Positions 34,950-47,699 are shown, counted from the first letter of the stretch. The stretch is DNA of 64,000 bases from Dysidea avara (GCF_963678975.1 NC_089273.1:21284356-21348355); one strand, 5' to 3'. Notes: generated by a model from the sequence alone, not told the origin. Numbers and translations: made by a program.

Positions 34950-36240
34950 AAGAAATCTACCAGTACTATATATTATTACCACACTAAACGCTAGAAGAAA
35001 GGTTTGAGGACAAGACCACATGTTGGATAGTAAGCATACTTCACATTGTATAGGAAAGAGGTTACTATCGGAACACTGTTTAATTGTTTGCCTTTGCCAC
35101 GACTGAATATAAGTAAAAATACTAGACACAAGTAGTGACTGATGACAATGTGTCATTGGTCCAGAAATAAATTAACTTTTAAAGTTGATCAACAGCTACA
35201 AAATACAAAATTAATGACCTCCTTGTCCACAAAGCAGACACTAAAGAGAAGATGATTTAGAGATGCATTTAGCAGACAAAGGTAATAATGATTGATAATT
35301 AGTTCTATAGTAGCTATTGGTACAGCATATTATTACAAATAACTAATCTGTGCAGTGTAGTGGACATTTTGCTTAAGACTGCCCCCAAAACAAAAGCATA
35401 CGTCTACCAAAGCACATTTACGTGCCAAGAGAGCCAAAAAATAAAAAAAGATGCAGACACTTACTTTGGAGGCAACGAGATGATTGTTGCTACAATGGGA
35501 TTGAAAGCAGACACACAAAAGTCATGACTGGATAATTGGCCATGGTGAGAAACAAGTGTACATTGTGACTACAAGGAGTTTGAGACCCCAGGACCAGTGA
35601 GACATGGTGATGGCCATACTATATCGGCTGTTGCATTTGACAAGGACAAGGTCATTACACAATGGTGGCAGAGTTGTTTGTTGAAGGACAGATGTGTTGT
35701 ACAAATAAATATACAAAAAACAGCTCTAAAATGAACCAGACACTGGCTCATGTCAACCTCAAACAATTGCTTCAGCAAGTGGACAGAAGGTATTGACAAA
35801 CAATCACAAGATAAGTGAAGCTTGTATACAGGAAAGTGTCATCGAAACCACACCATCCACTGAAAGCTGGAAGATCAAGAGAGAAGCTTCAGCTGGTACA
35901 TTGATGTATGTGGCATAAACCTTTGGAAAAGTCATGTATCACGTAGGATATCTTAATGAGACCCAGTTGATGAAAACAGAATACCCATATACCCTAATAA
36001 AGCAGTCACCTTAAATTCCCTAATACAACAATCACCTAATACCACAATCACTGGGTATTCTAATAAACGCCCATGTGCCATTGTTCAACCAGATGCTAAT
36101 TAAATTGTTAAGAAAAATGAACCCATTCATTTTTATACACAGGATTCTGTTCAAATACTCTAACAGAACATACACCTGATGACAATACTAATACTACAAT
36201 CATTTCTACTGCCAGATATGTATTCGAGGATTCGGATAAT
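34950..36240. other. No gene seen
   Basis: Scattered short open stretches on both strands with no splice-site support and no family motif. Confidence 0.45.
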
Positions 36241-36951
36241 TAAGATCCTACTGTATATACTATATGTGAAGTTTCAGCTCTAGAAGCGCCAAGAACTTTC
36301 AAAGTTACAGTGCTACAAAATGGCAACAACAGAAAAATCAATTTGTACAGTGACAATACAAAAAATAAACTACAGGTGCTTAGATTAAAACTAAAAAATA
36401 CAGTCCTCTACCAAGATGCAATTACACCATTGAGTTTTCTATGAACAGGTGAATCCATTGGTGGGTAAGTTTTGTTTTCCAGGCCTTTTCTACGACCAGG
36501 GCAAAGGTAAAAACGTGAAAAAAACTGTGAACCATTTGTCCAACACAAGGCAGACTAACACTCATATCTTCCATCTCCTTGGGAGTAATAACACGAAACA
36601 AAGATTTTGGAACTCCTCTTGCTTTGGGGGGTCATGATGCTACCAAGTTTATGTGTTTATCACCTTCCTTCACTGTGGACAACATGTTTTTTTTTTTTTA
36701 AAAATGGATTTTTTTTGCAAATTTGTAAATATTTCACCCATTGCGTTTATTGCATTCTACTGTAAAATTAGGCTTGCGCGAACATATCGGACTGTTACAG
36801 ATCTGGTCATATCAGATTGTGTACTAATATAACAAGTACATGAAAAAATTTGGAATTTTCAACTAGAGTAGGGACCATAGCACATCGATAAAAAGTACTG
36901 AAACAAGCTGGAGTAGTGCACGATATTAAATCACAGTAAAACAATAAGTTA

Positions 36952-37745
36952 TAGTTATATCCCGGTACGAGGGTGATATCATTGTTATTACACGAGTCCG
37001 AGGCGGAGCCGAGGACGAGTGTAATAACAATGATATCATCCGAGTATACGGGATATAACTATTTTATATCCCAGTGTGCGGGAGTGCGCAGAAGTTTACG
37101 GATAGTAAATTAAGTTTTGGTTTGAGTTCCTGTCACTGTGCTCAAGATTTCGTCCGAATTGTGTGGAGATTCTACTTCGTAGCTACAAGAGAGACCTTAC
37201 ATACTGCCTACAAACTGTAGCGAAGGGCGGTGTTATGAAGCAGCGGTTCCAGGTACAATTCGCCTTCGTCAGAAGTTGGTATGGTGGTGTCGCGTGGTGT
37301 GCAAGAGAAAAATAAAGACCAACAAGTGGCTACCATAGTCCGAGATAGAACGATGAAGCTAGAGGAAGTTAGTTCTTCACCATAGTGACCTTTGGGAGTG
37401 ATTGCTGGAGCGAAAATCGTCACGGACTATTCTTGAAATTTGTTAAACTATCGTATTGGTAACTTGTAGTGTTATTGTGTAAAGGATTAACAGTTTTCTT
37501 GTAAAATTTAGCTAGTTTTAAGTGCTGTATTGGTGTGTTTTGTATCAATATTTCCTTATTTGGCTCTTTGTTCCATTGGTAAACAATGCCATTCGCGGTT
37601 ATTATGATGTCACGAAAGAGACTGAGTGGCTCCGCAACAGGGTGATAAGTTAGTTATCACTGGTATCGTACAGTAGCAGCGCCGCTCTGTCTAGCTGTAT
37701 GGTAGTTATAACCCAGTGCGGCGCTTTGATACTCCCACGCACTGG
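36952..37745. mobile_element. Palindrome plus TIR element, copy 1
   Basis: 36952-36993 and 37019-37061 form a long stem (TGATATCATTGTTATTACAC and its inverse) around a GC-rich loop. The adjoining segment begins ATATCCCAGTGTGCGGGAGT (37066) and ends ACTCCCACGCACTGGAAT (37729-37746), an imperfect terminal inversion. A second copy is at 53741-54307. No ORF of its own is recognised. Confidence 0.65.
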
Positions 37746-37868
37746 AATGTAAGAAGTGTTATATCCTACTGTGCTCAAGATACCATAATGGAAATGTACA
37801 GTAAGGATATAACACTTCATGTACCATGAAACCATCTAACTTCAAAGGCAAATTCCAAGTTACATATC

Positions 37869-37976
37869 TTATAAGCCCTGGCTGGCCATGGTACATTTAA
37901 GTTAAACCATGGCTGACTATGGTACATTTAAAATAAACCATGGCTGGCCATGGTACATGTAAATGTACCATGGCCT
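37869..37976. repeat. ACCATGG / CCATGGTACATTTAA short tandem repeat
   Basis: Four degenerate units built on CCATGG(C)TGGCCATGGTACAT, each itself near-palindromic. Confidence 0.75.
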
Positions 37977-38149
37977 TGATATCTGATGAGGTAACATTGT
38001 TTGTTTTTATAAGAATCCTGGAAGTATTCGATTGTGGGAGTTTATTATTAATCACGTGATGAAAACCATGAACCCGATTTTGCATTCTACAGCACTCATA
38101 TGAAGGCGATTTGACACCCTTACCACCCTATGAGTTGACAAACAAAAGT

Positions 38150-38520
38150 TTAAGGTGAGAACTAGTGTCATGGTTAATTGACAATCGCATGTCCGCGTGT
38201 TTGATTACATACCACGCCCACTTTTCGTATATCATGAGGTAACCACTCTACAGTGAAGCTTACCCCTCTGGATGTTTAGAAAACATTGTAAACAGTGGTT
38301 AAACAATGTAGCAACTTTGAAACACTTGTTAAATCGCAAAATTGAGTGTTTCCGTGACATTCATAGGATTTGTCCGTTTATGTTAACAAACGTAACTGCA
38401 CCGTTACTTGCTGCTGACCCATAATCGAATTTTACAAGACTCTCTATATAATAAATCCAGCGGGTTGCCTCGTATTGGCTTGGGTGATCAGTCAGCCACC
38501 ACAGTAGGCTATTAGCCTAC
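38150..38520. repeat. Dispersed repeat, copy B
   Basis: Same landmarks and order as 14905-15280 (AAGGTGAGAACTAGTG to TAGGCTATTAGCCT). Here it lies inside the split foldback of copy 2. Confidence 0.65.
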
Positions 38521-38689
38521 ATGGTACATATCAGTTGTATCACGAGGGTACACGATACAACTATTACTTATTGTTTTACTGTGATTTAATATCATGGACT
38601 ACTTCAACTTGTTTCAGTACTTTTATCAATATGCTATGGTCCCTACTCTAGTTGAAAATTCCAAATTTTTTCGTTTACTTGTTTGTTAA

Positions 38690-40140
38690 CTTTTTTTGCA
38701 AATAATTTTATTATGACTGGTGAACCCACGCATACCGCATCTGAAATTGGCGCCACGCGCCCCAGCTATATCAATTATCATTTGAAAAGTGAAGTATCCA
38801 TTATGCTTCGTTGTCAGCTATGTTCAACTCATTACACAGCAATACGAATCAAGAACTTTTCCGGAAGAACCTCTACAATCTACGCATACCAAAAGAAATG
38901 GTGCCACGCCCCAATTTTATTAATTATCGTCTGAAAAGTGAAGTATCCATTACGCTTTGCTGTCGGCTATGTTTAACCCATTACACAGCAATACGAAACA
39001 AGAACTGCTTGAAAAGCGCCTTTGCAATCAAAATAGCCACTATGAAAAATACGGACGATTTCCATTTCGAAGGGAAGCCATCACGTGCTCATGCCAAATC
39101 GACACCTTTCCCTGTCAGCAAAGATGAATGGGACACAAAGGAGGACACTGGTAAGTCCATGAAGAATGCATTGTACGTACTGCGGTATGCCAAAAGGCAC
39201 CTGTCAGGCTGAAGCGACGTCAAACAGTGAAAAATTCAAGCCCGTAGCTTTAGCCATTATCGAGTTACGCTTGTCTGAAGGAATCAGTCAGCTACTTACT
39301 TACTCAGTCAGTAGAAAATTCGGTCGAATAAAAATTTTTTAAAATTCCGTAACAACTTGTTGAAAGCGTTTCAGGTCGATCTGAAAGCTTGTTTGGGCTT
39401 AGTTTTACCTCACCAATACTGCCTTGTCGTCGTCAGGGAAAATTGAGGCTGGTTTTTGGGTGATTGTATTTTGTGGGCCATGCCTACTGCTTTGTGGTCC
39501 CTACTATACAGTTACTGTCGTACTGTATGATCATCTGAAAAGTGAAGAATCCATTACGCTTCGCTGTCGGCTATGTTCAACCTGTTACACAGCAGTACGA
39601 ATCAAGAACTGTATGAAAAGCACCTCTGCAATCAAAATAGCCACTATGAAAAACATGGACGATTTCTGTTATGAAGGGAAGTCATCACGTGCTACCGCCA
39701 AATCGACACCTTTCACTGTCAGCAAAGATGAATGGGACACAAAGAAGGATACTGGTAAGTCCATGAAGAATGTACTGTACGTACTGCGGTATGCCAAAAG
39801 GCACCTGTCGGGCCGAAGCGACGTCGAACAGTGAAAAAATCAAACCCGTAGCCTTAGCTGTTATCGAGTTATGCTTGTCTGAAGGTATCAGTCAGTTACT
39901 TACTTACTCAGTTAGTAGAAAATTCTGCCAAATAATTTTTTTTTAAATTCCGTAGCAACTTGTTGAAAGCATTTCGGGTCAATCTGAAAGCTTGTTTGGG
40001 CTTAGTTTTACCTAACCAATACTGCCTCATTGTCGTCAGGGAAAATTGAGGCTGGTTTTTGGGTGATACTATTTCGTGGTCCACGCCTACTCCTTTGTGG
40101 TCCCTACTATACAGTTACTATCATACTGTATGATTACAAG
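38690..40140 (+). mobile_element. Foldback-family body, tandem dimer
   Basis: Body one (38690-39530) starts ATTATGACTGGTGAACC and ends TGGTCCCTACTATACAG. Body two (39531-40140) lacks the first 100 bp and repeats the rest. Both have an open stretch ending KDEWDTKEDTGKSMKN / VLRYAKRHLSG (38811-39212 and 39424-39834) with a splice-donor-like GGTAAGTCC in the middle. It could be a remnant coding exon or a conserved non-coding core. The tail TGGTCCCTACT is the inverse of AGTAGGGACCA in the left arm, so these may be the true element ends. Confidence 0.75.
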
Positions 40141-40144
40141 ATAT

Positions 40145-41365
40145 GTGCTAAACAAATTGATACAACTGGATAGCAGTTGGTATCCCAACTATTGTACATC
40201 AACAACTCCACATACAAAACACTTAACATGTGTCAAATGGATCCCTACTACTAGCTTAACAATTTTTAAACACATAGTTTATACTACAAACATTTACTTA
40301 CATTGCAAAAGTGGCTTCGCTATCAATGTGGGATTTGCCAAAGTACTGTACCTTCTCTATCAATATGGACTTTGTTATAGTACCTAGACAAAAATGTAAA
40401 ATTTACATTAGAGTGCATGGTCTCTTTTAATCACCTTGGTGGCTATGGATAACTAATCAAAGTACATTAAAGCCTCCAGAGACTAGTTTGGTGATTGAGG
40501 AGAATATCAGTAACTGCTGTAAAGAGAAACAAGTACAACTACATTTAATATTTTATGGCATGTAGTATGCTAACTGTAACACAAATAATGTAAATTATAC
40601 ATTACTACAAAGAATATTACACTATACAGTACTTTTTGTACCCATCACAATAATAACTAGTTACAGAAGAATTATAGTCAAGATTTGCAGCTGTTTTGGA
40701 TTAGATAACACACAAATGCTCTAGTAGACCAGACATGCATTCAAATACAAAGTTCAACAACTAACTTCAAAGCAAAGAGAAAGTTATTAATTATATATGC
40801 TTATGAGGGATATGTGTGCTCGAGGAAGAGTGCGTATACTTCAGAGAGTTGTGCACCTAATTATTTTAGCCATATCCTGAGTAATTGTGTTATAACTGGT
40901 ATATTTTACACCCAGTAGATGAAACAATTGTAGATTTATACCTGACAGAGAAAGAAATCATTGAGGATCAGACATTTCAGAGTCTTTAGTGGTACCACAC
41001 TCATGAGTAATTCACAAAGCAGACAAAAGTTCCCCGAAAATTCCTTTTAGCAGCGGTGAATAAATGTTGGTCGATTTATATGATTGTTATTAGAGACCTG
41101 CTCACTGTTTAGGTAAGAATTTCGTGAAATGCATGAAATTCCACTGTAATATGGTATGCATAGACAAAAGTGTGGTATATATACTGTATAGCTGGTTAAT
41201 TTCGAAGGGTTTTTTATTTTTGAATGTTTCAAAGAGGCCCTTCTCTTTGAAAATAAACACTCAAGTCCTGTTGTTTTTCGAAAATAAATTTCCTCAAGTA
41301 AAAATAACGTGCTTTCACATGATCAAACAATGTGTATTCGCTTGTTACAAGTTTAAACTCAGTAT
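40145..41365. other. No gene seen
   Basis: AT-rich, no exon or repeat supported. Confidence 0.45.
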
Positions 41366-41367
41366 TA

Positions 41368-41613
41368 TTAATAGTAGTTGAACAGTATCATTATTGCATC
41401 AATAGCCAGCAAACTATCTAGAATGACCATTGTTGGAAATCCATGCCGTCTGCTGCTGTACCCTGATTGATCCAATTGCCTCTCTAGTGGCTGTAAACCA
41501 CTCCACTTATAACTCAGTCTTCTTCCAGTGTGTAAGTGGGGATTACTCCATCCTCGATTCCACCAGTAAGGCGAGCACATGCAGACTCTACGTGATTTTG
41601 TAATTTGTGACAT
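41368..41613 (-). CDS. Coding-like fragment, unidentified
   Basis: An open stretch reading WWNRGWSNPHLHTGRRLSYK then WSGLQPLERQLDQSGYSSRR. Its composition is less AT-driven than the surrounding random frames and it has no internal stop. No family recognised, no clear splice sites; may be a transposon remnant. Confidence 0.25.
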   Translation of the reverse strand: MSQITKSRRVCMCSPYWWNRGWSNPHLHTGRRLSYKWSGLQPLERQLDQSGYSSRRHGFPTMVILDSLLAIDAIMILFNYY

Positions 41614-41989
41614 GAATTTCTATTTGCTTGAAATCCACCTGTACTTCGAAATATGCATTCTTCAAAATTAAAACCTTCCAAATTCAGATTTTACTGCTCC
41701 TATGAAAATAAATAACCAGCTATACGGTACCACTTTGATCACCACAGGTTTAGCTATAAATATCAATACAGTAGCACTGCTAACAGAGCTCAGGAATGCA
41801 TTAATGAGGAACTGAGATAGAGTATTAAACATATGCTCTCCTAGGATATATTTTGATATTCTACCTCCATTTCTTGTCAATGCATTTCAGACTTCCCAGA
41901 AATCACCAGATTCCTTTGATGAAATTGCAGAGATGTGCAAAATGGGCTTTAGTTTTGTGAATAATGTGGGTAGGTGACAGAAATAATTC

Positions 41990-42400
41990 ACGCTTTATAT
42001 TTTACCTTAACAATTGCAACTGATCACATAATGGTGGCATGTAGGCTGATATTGTATTTATATTATCCATGGTAATCGAGAAGAAAAAAGAAACAAACAA
42101 CAGTATACACTGCTACTATTCTAAGTAGTTCACTTGGAAACTGCAGCAAGTAGTATTCATATTACAACACCTAACTGACTTACATTGTTGAAGTGGCTAC
42201 ACTGTCCAGCCATTGTTTCACATTCATAATTAACCTAGAAAGTTGATAAAATACAAATGTAAAGTGTAGTTTAAATTACCTTAGCATAGTTAGAGGTAAT
42301 GAATTATCATGGTGGTTCTCAGGAAAATTCCAAATATTTTACAGTTCTAGAAATAGATAAAAATAAACTGTAACAGTTAGTATTATGCAATAATATAATG
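41990..42400. repeat. Repeat family R, copy 1
   Basis: Shares with 49130-49640 and 50055-50545: GATCACATAATGGT, ATTCTAAGTAG/GGGCTA, AATATTACAACACCTAA, TGACTTACAT, GTGGCTACACTGT and CTAGAAATAGATAAA, all in the same order. Diverged by many indels. Confidence 0.65.
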
Positions 42401-43026
42401 GCTGTCACTAAACATTGTACATCAAAACATGCCATCATGGAAGAGTTGTATAATGTGTCAAAGCACTTTGTATTTAGCAGGTGTCAACCACAAAATGTAA
42501 ATTACTGAAGTATTCAGCATTAAAATGGTTACATAAAAAACAACACAACTAGATTTTTTGCCACCGCAAACTTCAAAGTCTGCTGCAGTAACCACAATAC
42601 TAGTCTTCAAAGTCTGCTGCAATAACCACAATACTAGTAGTGCTGCATCACTAGTATAAACAGGTTAAGATTATGTGTGTAACTGCAAAATAAACTGGTA
42701 TATTCGCCAACTATTGGAGTGTTATATACTAAGAGGATTGCTATGACTTGCGCTGTACTATGGAATACAGCTATTATGAATGGCTGTAAACGTTTGACTG
42801 AAACCACCGGGTTATATAGCGTCAATAACAAAATGTGAATTTTAGAAAACTGTTGATATCCGCACAATTTTCAAAATGGACTTTATTTGTTCCATGTTTT
42901 CTACAGGGACAGAGGAATGGACTAGCTAAGTTTCAGCTTCCTAAGTTAAGCAGTGGTAGAAATACAGCACTAGGCAGCTGGACGAGCAAATAAATTGATA
43001 TGTACAGAAGCTATCGAGAAAAGAAT

Positions 43027-43383
43027 CTACAGGTGCTTACATAAACCATCATAACTTAATGATACAACGATGTACCGAATTGAATCTTGGCTCATTGTGT
43101 TCACCATGAATTTGTGCATCCACCAAGGTATAGTTTTCCCCAGGCATACTTCTGTGTTCGAGAAGGAAGGCAAATTCACTGAAAAACAATCGTTGGTAAA
43201 TTCTTTCATCACTGCAACGTAAACAAACGTCTGTAACTTTGAAATCCTTTCGTGTATGGAGATGAAACAAAGATTTTTGTACTCCCTATGAACAGGCGAA
43301 CATGATGATGCCATCCATTGGAGGCTTAATTTGTCCACCAGTGAGGCAATAAAAACTTGCATAATTTTTTCTGGAGCTTGCAT
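43027..43383 (-). CDS. Unidentified 118-codon open stretch
   Basis: An uninterrupted minus-strand frame from MQAPEKIMQVFIASLVDKL to a stop after SYDGLCKHL. A second overlapping frame on the same strand is also open. No domain, signal peptide or splice context recognised; could be chance. Confidence 0.2.
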   Translation of the reverse strand: MQAPEKIMQVFIASLVDKLSLQWMASSCSPVHREYKNLCFISIHERISKLQTFVYVAVMKEFTNDCFSVNLPSFSNTEVCLGKTIPWWMHKFMVNTMSQDSIRYIVVSLSYDGLCKHL

Positions 43384-43919
43384 TTTTTACCCATAGTTTT
43401 TAAATGTGTTTTATTACAAAATGTAGTTTAAATACCTTTAGACAAAGTTAATGTTGAAGTCGACAGCTGCCACCAAGGACGCAAGACAATATTTGGAGTA
43501 ATAGGGTATCAATAAGAACACTAGTGCATGTGCAGTAACACGTGACAACAGTCAGTTGTATTTTGAGCGGCGATCAAGTGCAACCCTCCTCTCCCATTCC
43601 CCAATATACAAATGCTGACCTAGTGGTCACTGATGCTCACCACTATCTGTAGTTTCACTGATAATATTACCACATACTAACAAATAAATAAATGTGCACC
43701 AGATATTGAGGTGACATTAATTTGCTGCAGTACTTTATTGCTTGCACGCACAGTGCACTGTTAAGGAATATAATTTTAATGATGTATGCTGCATTTTTAT
43801 TATCAGTTGCTGTTGTTGTATCGTATCATTAGTCCAAAGCAGGCAAATCAAATTATGCTGTTATTCTACATGGGAACGTTGACAGGCGATACTACTATTG
43901 GCCTATGTCAGCTCCCCAG

Positions 43920-44245
43920 AGGCATGGGAGTGCCCGGAATTCGGCTCTGTCATGGGTCAATATCGACTCCTCAAAAACGTGGGAGTGCCTGGCATTCGAC
44001 CCTGTCATGGGTCAATGTCAACTCCTCAATAGACATGGGAGTGCCTGGAATTCGACTCTGTCATGGGTCAATGTCAACTCCTCAATAGACATGGGAGTGC
44101 CTGGCATTCGATTCTGTCATGGGTCAATGTCAACTCCTCCAGAACATGGGAGTGCCTGGCAGTTGACTTGGTCATGGGTCAGTGTTAACTCCTCCAGCAT
44201 ACGGGAGTGCCTGGTTTCCATGCCAACTCCCTGAAGAGGAGTGGA
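43920..44245. repeat. 57-bp minisatellite, about six units
   Basis: Units begin GGGAGTGCCTGG and contain TCATGGGTCAATGTCAACTCC. Spacing is 54-58 bp. Because 57 is a multiple of three, two plus-strand frames stay open through the array (43786-44088 and 43905-44234). Copies diverge towards the 3' end. Confidence 0.9.
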
Positions 44246-44620
44246 GACACACTACTCAGTCATAGACTAGTTAGTGTCAGCTCCTTGTCTCGAGGAATGT
44301 AGCATGCTGCTCTCCAGCAACTGTTGCCCCTCATCTTTGAAGCAGAGCAATAAAAAAAATAGCTCTGGCTGCATATGCAGCATCTCCATTCCTGATAGAA
44401 GGAATGTGATTGTACCTGGTCTCTAGGATGGTTGCCATCAGTGTTAAGTCAGGACCTGTTTATTGCTGGAAGGCATTTGGAGCATAGAATACCTCGAGCA
44501 CCAAATTCCTTCTCTACCCAAGTATCGGCTCACTGGAATAGAGAAATAATATAAGACCCCTGTAGGCCAATAAGCAAACTAAAATAATTTTATTAGGACA
44601 GAACAAAATATTTTGACCCA

Positions 44621-44905
44621 GTGTGGCAACCAGGACTGGATACATTTACCAAACCACCACCACTAACATTAGTCAGTGGGAGGCAAGTACCGAAGGAGCT
44701 AATGTTTCTGCCCAAGATATGTTCAAGGTTAGTTGAGTACAAAACATTAAAGTACTATTATACGGTTTTCCAAAATTCAGTCACAAATACACTATTGTAT
44801 ACAATCACCACTTTTAACAAATGCATCCTAGGAATGGCTAATCACCTTGGCAAGTTCACCCCTAATTCTGCTGACACCATTGAAAGCAATTATCTGTTAG
44901 CTTAG
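44621..44905 (+). pseudogene. Possible LTR-retrotransposon RT remnant
   Basis: The C-terminal part reads CILGMANHLGKFTPNSADT, close to the G(M/L)VN.LGKF.PNLA segment after the RT core in Gypsy-type pol proteins. The upstream 70 codons give no further motif, and no RNase H or integrase follows. Confidence 0.4.
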
Positions 44906-46047
44906 GAGATTCAAGTCTTAATTAACAGACAGCTAAAGTAGTAATTACACGCTCAGTACCTCTAGAGGTTGGTATCTGTTTTTACAACATTTGGCACAGT
45001 TGTGCACTATATTGTCTGCCAATTGATGATACTATACTGACTCCTGAGCTCTCTGACAATACTTCTGTGTCCCATAAATTAGTGGGCACTGTGTAATTGA
45101 TCAAGGACATCCAAAGGATGCTGGAATGACTATTCTGATTCATCTGTACATCTGAAAAAAGGCAGTTTAGCCATCAGTTTACTAGCAACATTAACAATGC
45201 TTAATAAAGAAGCTGGAGTTCATTCTGAAGGATTGTATTTGTGGCAGTAGATATCTGATGGTTTTGAAGCTTCCAGAAAATTAGGTGTAAAGATATATAA
45301 TCAAAACTTATTGCAGGTGAGGTAACTTGTGTGTTATAATGATCAAATTCCCAGGTATCAGCCAGAACTTCTCTTCAGATTCTTCTGAGTTAGAGACATA
45401 TCAAAATATGCTATTGGGATTTGCAAACTCAAATTTACAGCCAGTAATCATTTTATCAGCAATATTGTACATTACCAGTGTCCTTTGTTTGTTTTCTGCC
45501 CTTAGGTCATGAAATGGACCAATTAAACTCTGATTCTTTGAAAGGTCTCAGGATGGATTGATCACTTTTTCAATTTCTCCAATACAAACTCCCTACATTT
45601 TACATCATTCTGTATTTTTAATAATCGCAAGCACTAGACATGATCAAATACAACTCCTTATGAATTGCTCTATCTGATTCCTCCCAAACAAAATTCGTAA
45701 TCACCATGGTAATGACGTGATGCCACGATTTAATTAGAATGCGAAATTCGTGATTTGCTCTCCAATGGATTTTGTATTGTGTAAGTTGTATCGTTTGTTG
45801 TAAATTTGCAACCTGTAAACACTTTAGCTTCGATTATATTTTGTTATCATCGATTGAGGAGTGTTGTGCGTGTGTAATGGTGGTTGAACAATTTTGATAC
45901 CACCTTCAGAACCAGAGTTATGATGAATAATGTAACTTAAACTAACTTACCTCCATCATCAACAGCGATCCAACATACCACAACTATTTTGTCAGGCATG
46001 ACAGTGTCAATCATTAGAATGCATTATGATTCATTAGAATCTAAACC

Positions 46048-46672
46048 CAACTGTTGGGAAGTGCTTAAAAGCCGGAACGGAATGGAACAAGACACATGCC
46101 AAGTTAATAAATCATTTTTTGCAGATTGTACACTGTTTCTTAATTACTATCACAAAGTGAACTGGAGTTATTTTCTTCTACTGTATAGGCATGCTAGAAA
46201 TCGCTTGTTTGAAGTTTTTATTTAATTCCCTGCAATCACCTACGCTGAAAAACTATAATTTAACCTACTAAACTATTATTTTGTAAGCACTGCAAGCATA
46301 TGACTCACAGTCTCTCATAAATTGTTGCCAATGCTAGCAGACGTCAGAAAACCATACTCACTGTTAATTACTAAAGACTTGGACACGACTATAACATGAA
46401 AGTACTACAGTAGTTTACCTTTTAGAATGATACTTGTAATTCTACATCAGGATTACAGAATTTGATGGATTGGTAAGAACACAATGTCACATGGTGAACG
46501 TTAAATAGAAACTCCAATAGCACAATCTCTAGCATGCCTATACGTAGAAGGAAACGAACTCTAGCATAGTTCTAGTCGCTATGTGGCAGTTTGAAATGGT
46601 ACAAAATCTGTTCATCCCAATTGGTTCCATTCTGTTCCATTCTATACGTTCCAGCTTTTAGCACTACCCCAA
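46048..46672. repeat. Inverted repeat pair bounding about 520 bp
   Basis: GTTGGGAAGTGCTTAAAAGC plus CGGAACGGAATGGAAC (46053-46090) is matched in inverse by GTTCCATTCTATACGTTCCAG plus CTTTTAGCACTACCCC (46637-46671). Could be a foldback or TIR element; no target-site duplication was resolved. Confidence 0.45.
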
Positions 46673-47119
46673 ACAGCTAGCCAATATGCTTGGGTTTTTG
46701 CTCATCATGTAACAAGTAATCCAAACTTCCCTGATCAAATGAAGAGACAGACAGGGCTGTGTGAATGGTAAAGAGCCAATGATGCTTATCAACTTTTACT
46801 GTTAACAGATTTGAATGGTCTGGGACCTTGATGGAGCTCTGGCCAACCTGGAGATGGCTGTATGCATGTAGCTGGACAGTTCCGTGGTGTTGAATAAAGA
46901 CCTGTACTATAAATGTCTTTTCATTTAGCTAGCTTTGAGACCTAAATAGCCCACAATTTGGCATATTTTATCCCTAAGCTTTCTCTTTCATTTAGTAGAT
47001 AATCTCTCACACTTCCTTCCATCCCTGTCCACCACCCCTATTGAATCAAATGACGGAATCTTTAAAATGTCAACATCATATAGTATGGTAGTACTGTATT
47101 ATCATGCAGTCTTGGGCTT

Positions 47120-47345
47120 TCTTTCCCTTCAAATTCACCTGAATAACAGCCTCAGTTTTCCTTCAAAACAGCTTGGCAGCACTTTTGGTCAAACATAATT
47201 AAGTCCAAAAATGCATCCAGAGCAACCTTCCAACAAGTACTTCAGAAGTCTCTTTTCTTACTGTTTAACATCACCCAAGCATAACTCGACAACGCATAAA
47301 GCTACGGGCTTGAGCTTTTCACTGTTTGATGTTGTTTAGTCCCGA
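47120..47345 (-). mobile_element. Foldback-family body, short minus-strand copy
   Basis: The reverse complement reads ACATCAAACAGTGAAAAGCTC, AAGCCCGTAGCTTTA, CGAGTTATGCTTG and GAAAACTGAGGCTG in the order of the body at 39210-39450. The intervening part is diverged. Confidence 0.6.
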
Positions 47346-47699
47346 GATGTGTGCTTTTTCTAACTGAACATGTATTGTGTACTTACCTTAGTCCTCCTTT
47401 GTATTTCAATTCTTTTGCTGACAATGTCAATTCACAGTATTGTAATACAGCTTTGCTGTGGCTGTGGTGGTAGCTATTACTCATATCACCCATATTTTCT
47501 GTAGTGATTGCAGAGACACTTCTTGTACTGTTCATTATTTGTATCATTGTCTGATGGGAAAAACATAGATATCACACTGGGGTATGTGTTCAGATGCACA
47601 ATTACAGCATGCCTGGAGCCATTCTTTCTTTTGATGTGGTATGCACAGGTTCATTAGTCAGTTATAAAAAGTAAACAAACAGGAAGAAGTAAAATTTTT

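Larger units (their letters stand above)
36831..38683 (+). mobile_element. Foldback-headed repeat, copy 2, arms split by insertions
   Basis: The left arm (from 36849, TTTGGAATTTTCAACTAGAG) and right arm (to 38664) are the two halves of the palindrome seen intact at 56408-56669. They are separated here by about 1.7 kb. Between them lie a palindromic element (36952-37745), a displaced and inverted piece of the foldback centre (37752-37820), an ACCATGG repeat and a dispersed repeat. The inverted match extends outward to AACAAGTACA / TTTACTTGTTT. Confidence 0.8.

Noticed and set aside
36240..43390. Possible dispersed repeat pair 36240-36650 and 42890-43330 (shared CTACAGGTGCTTA, GAACAGGTGA, GAAACAAAGATTTT)
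   Set aside because: Only short matches with inconsistent spacing; not enough to call without an alignment.
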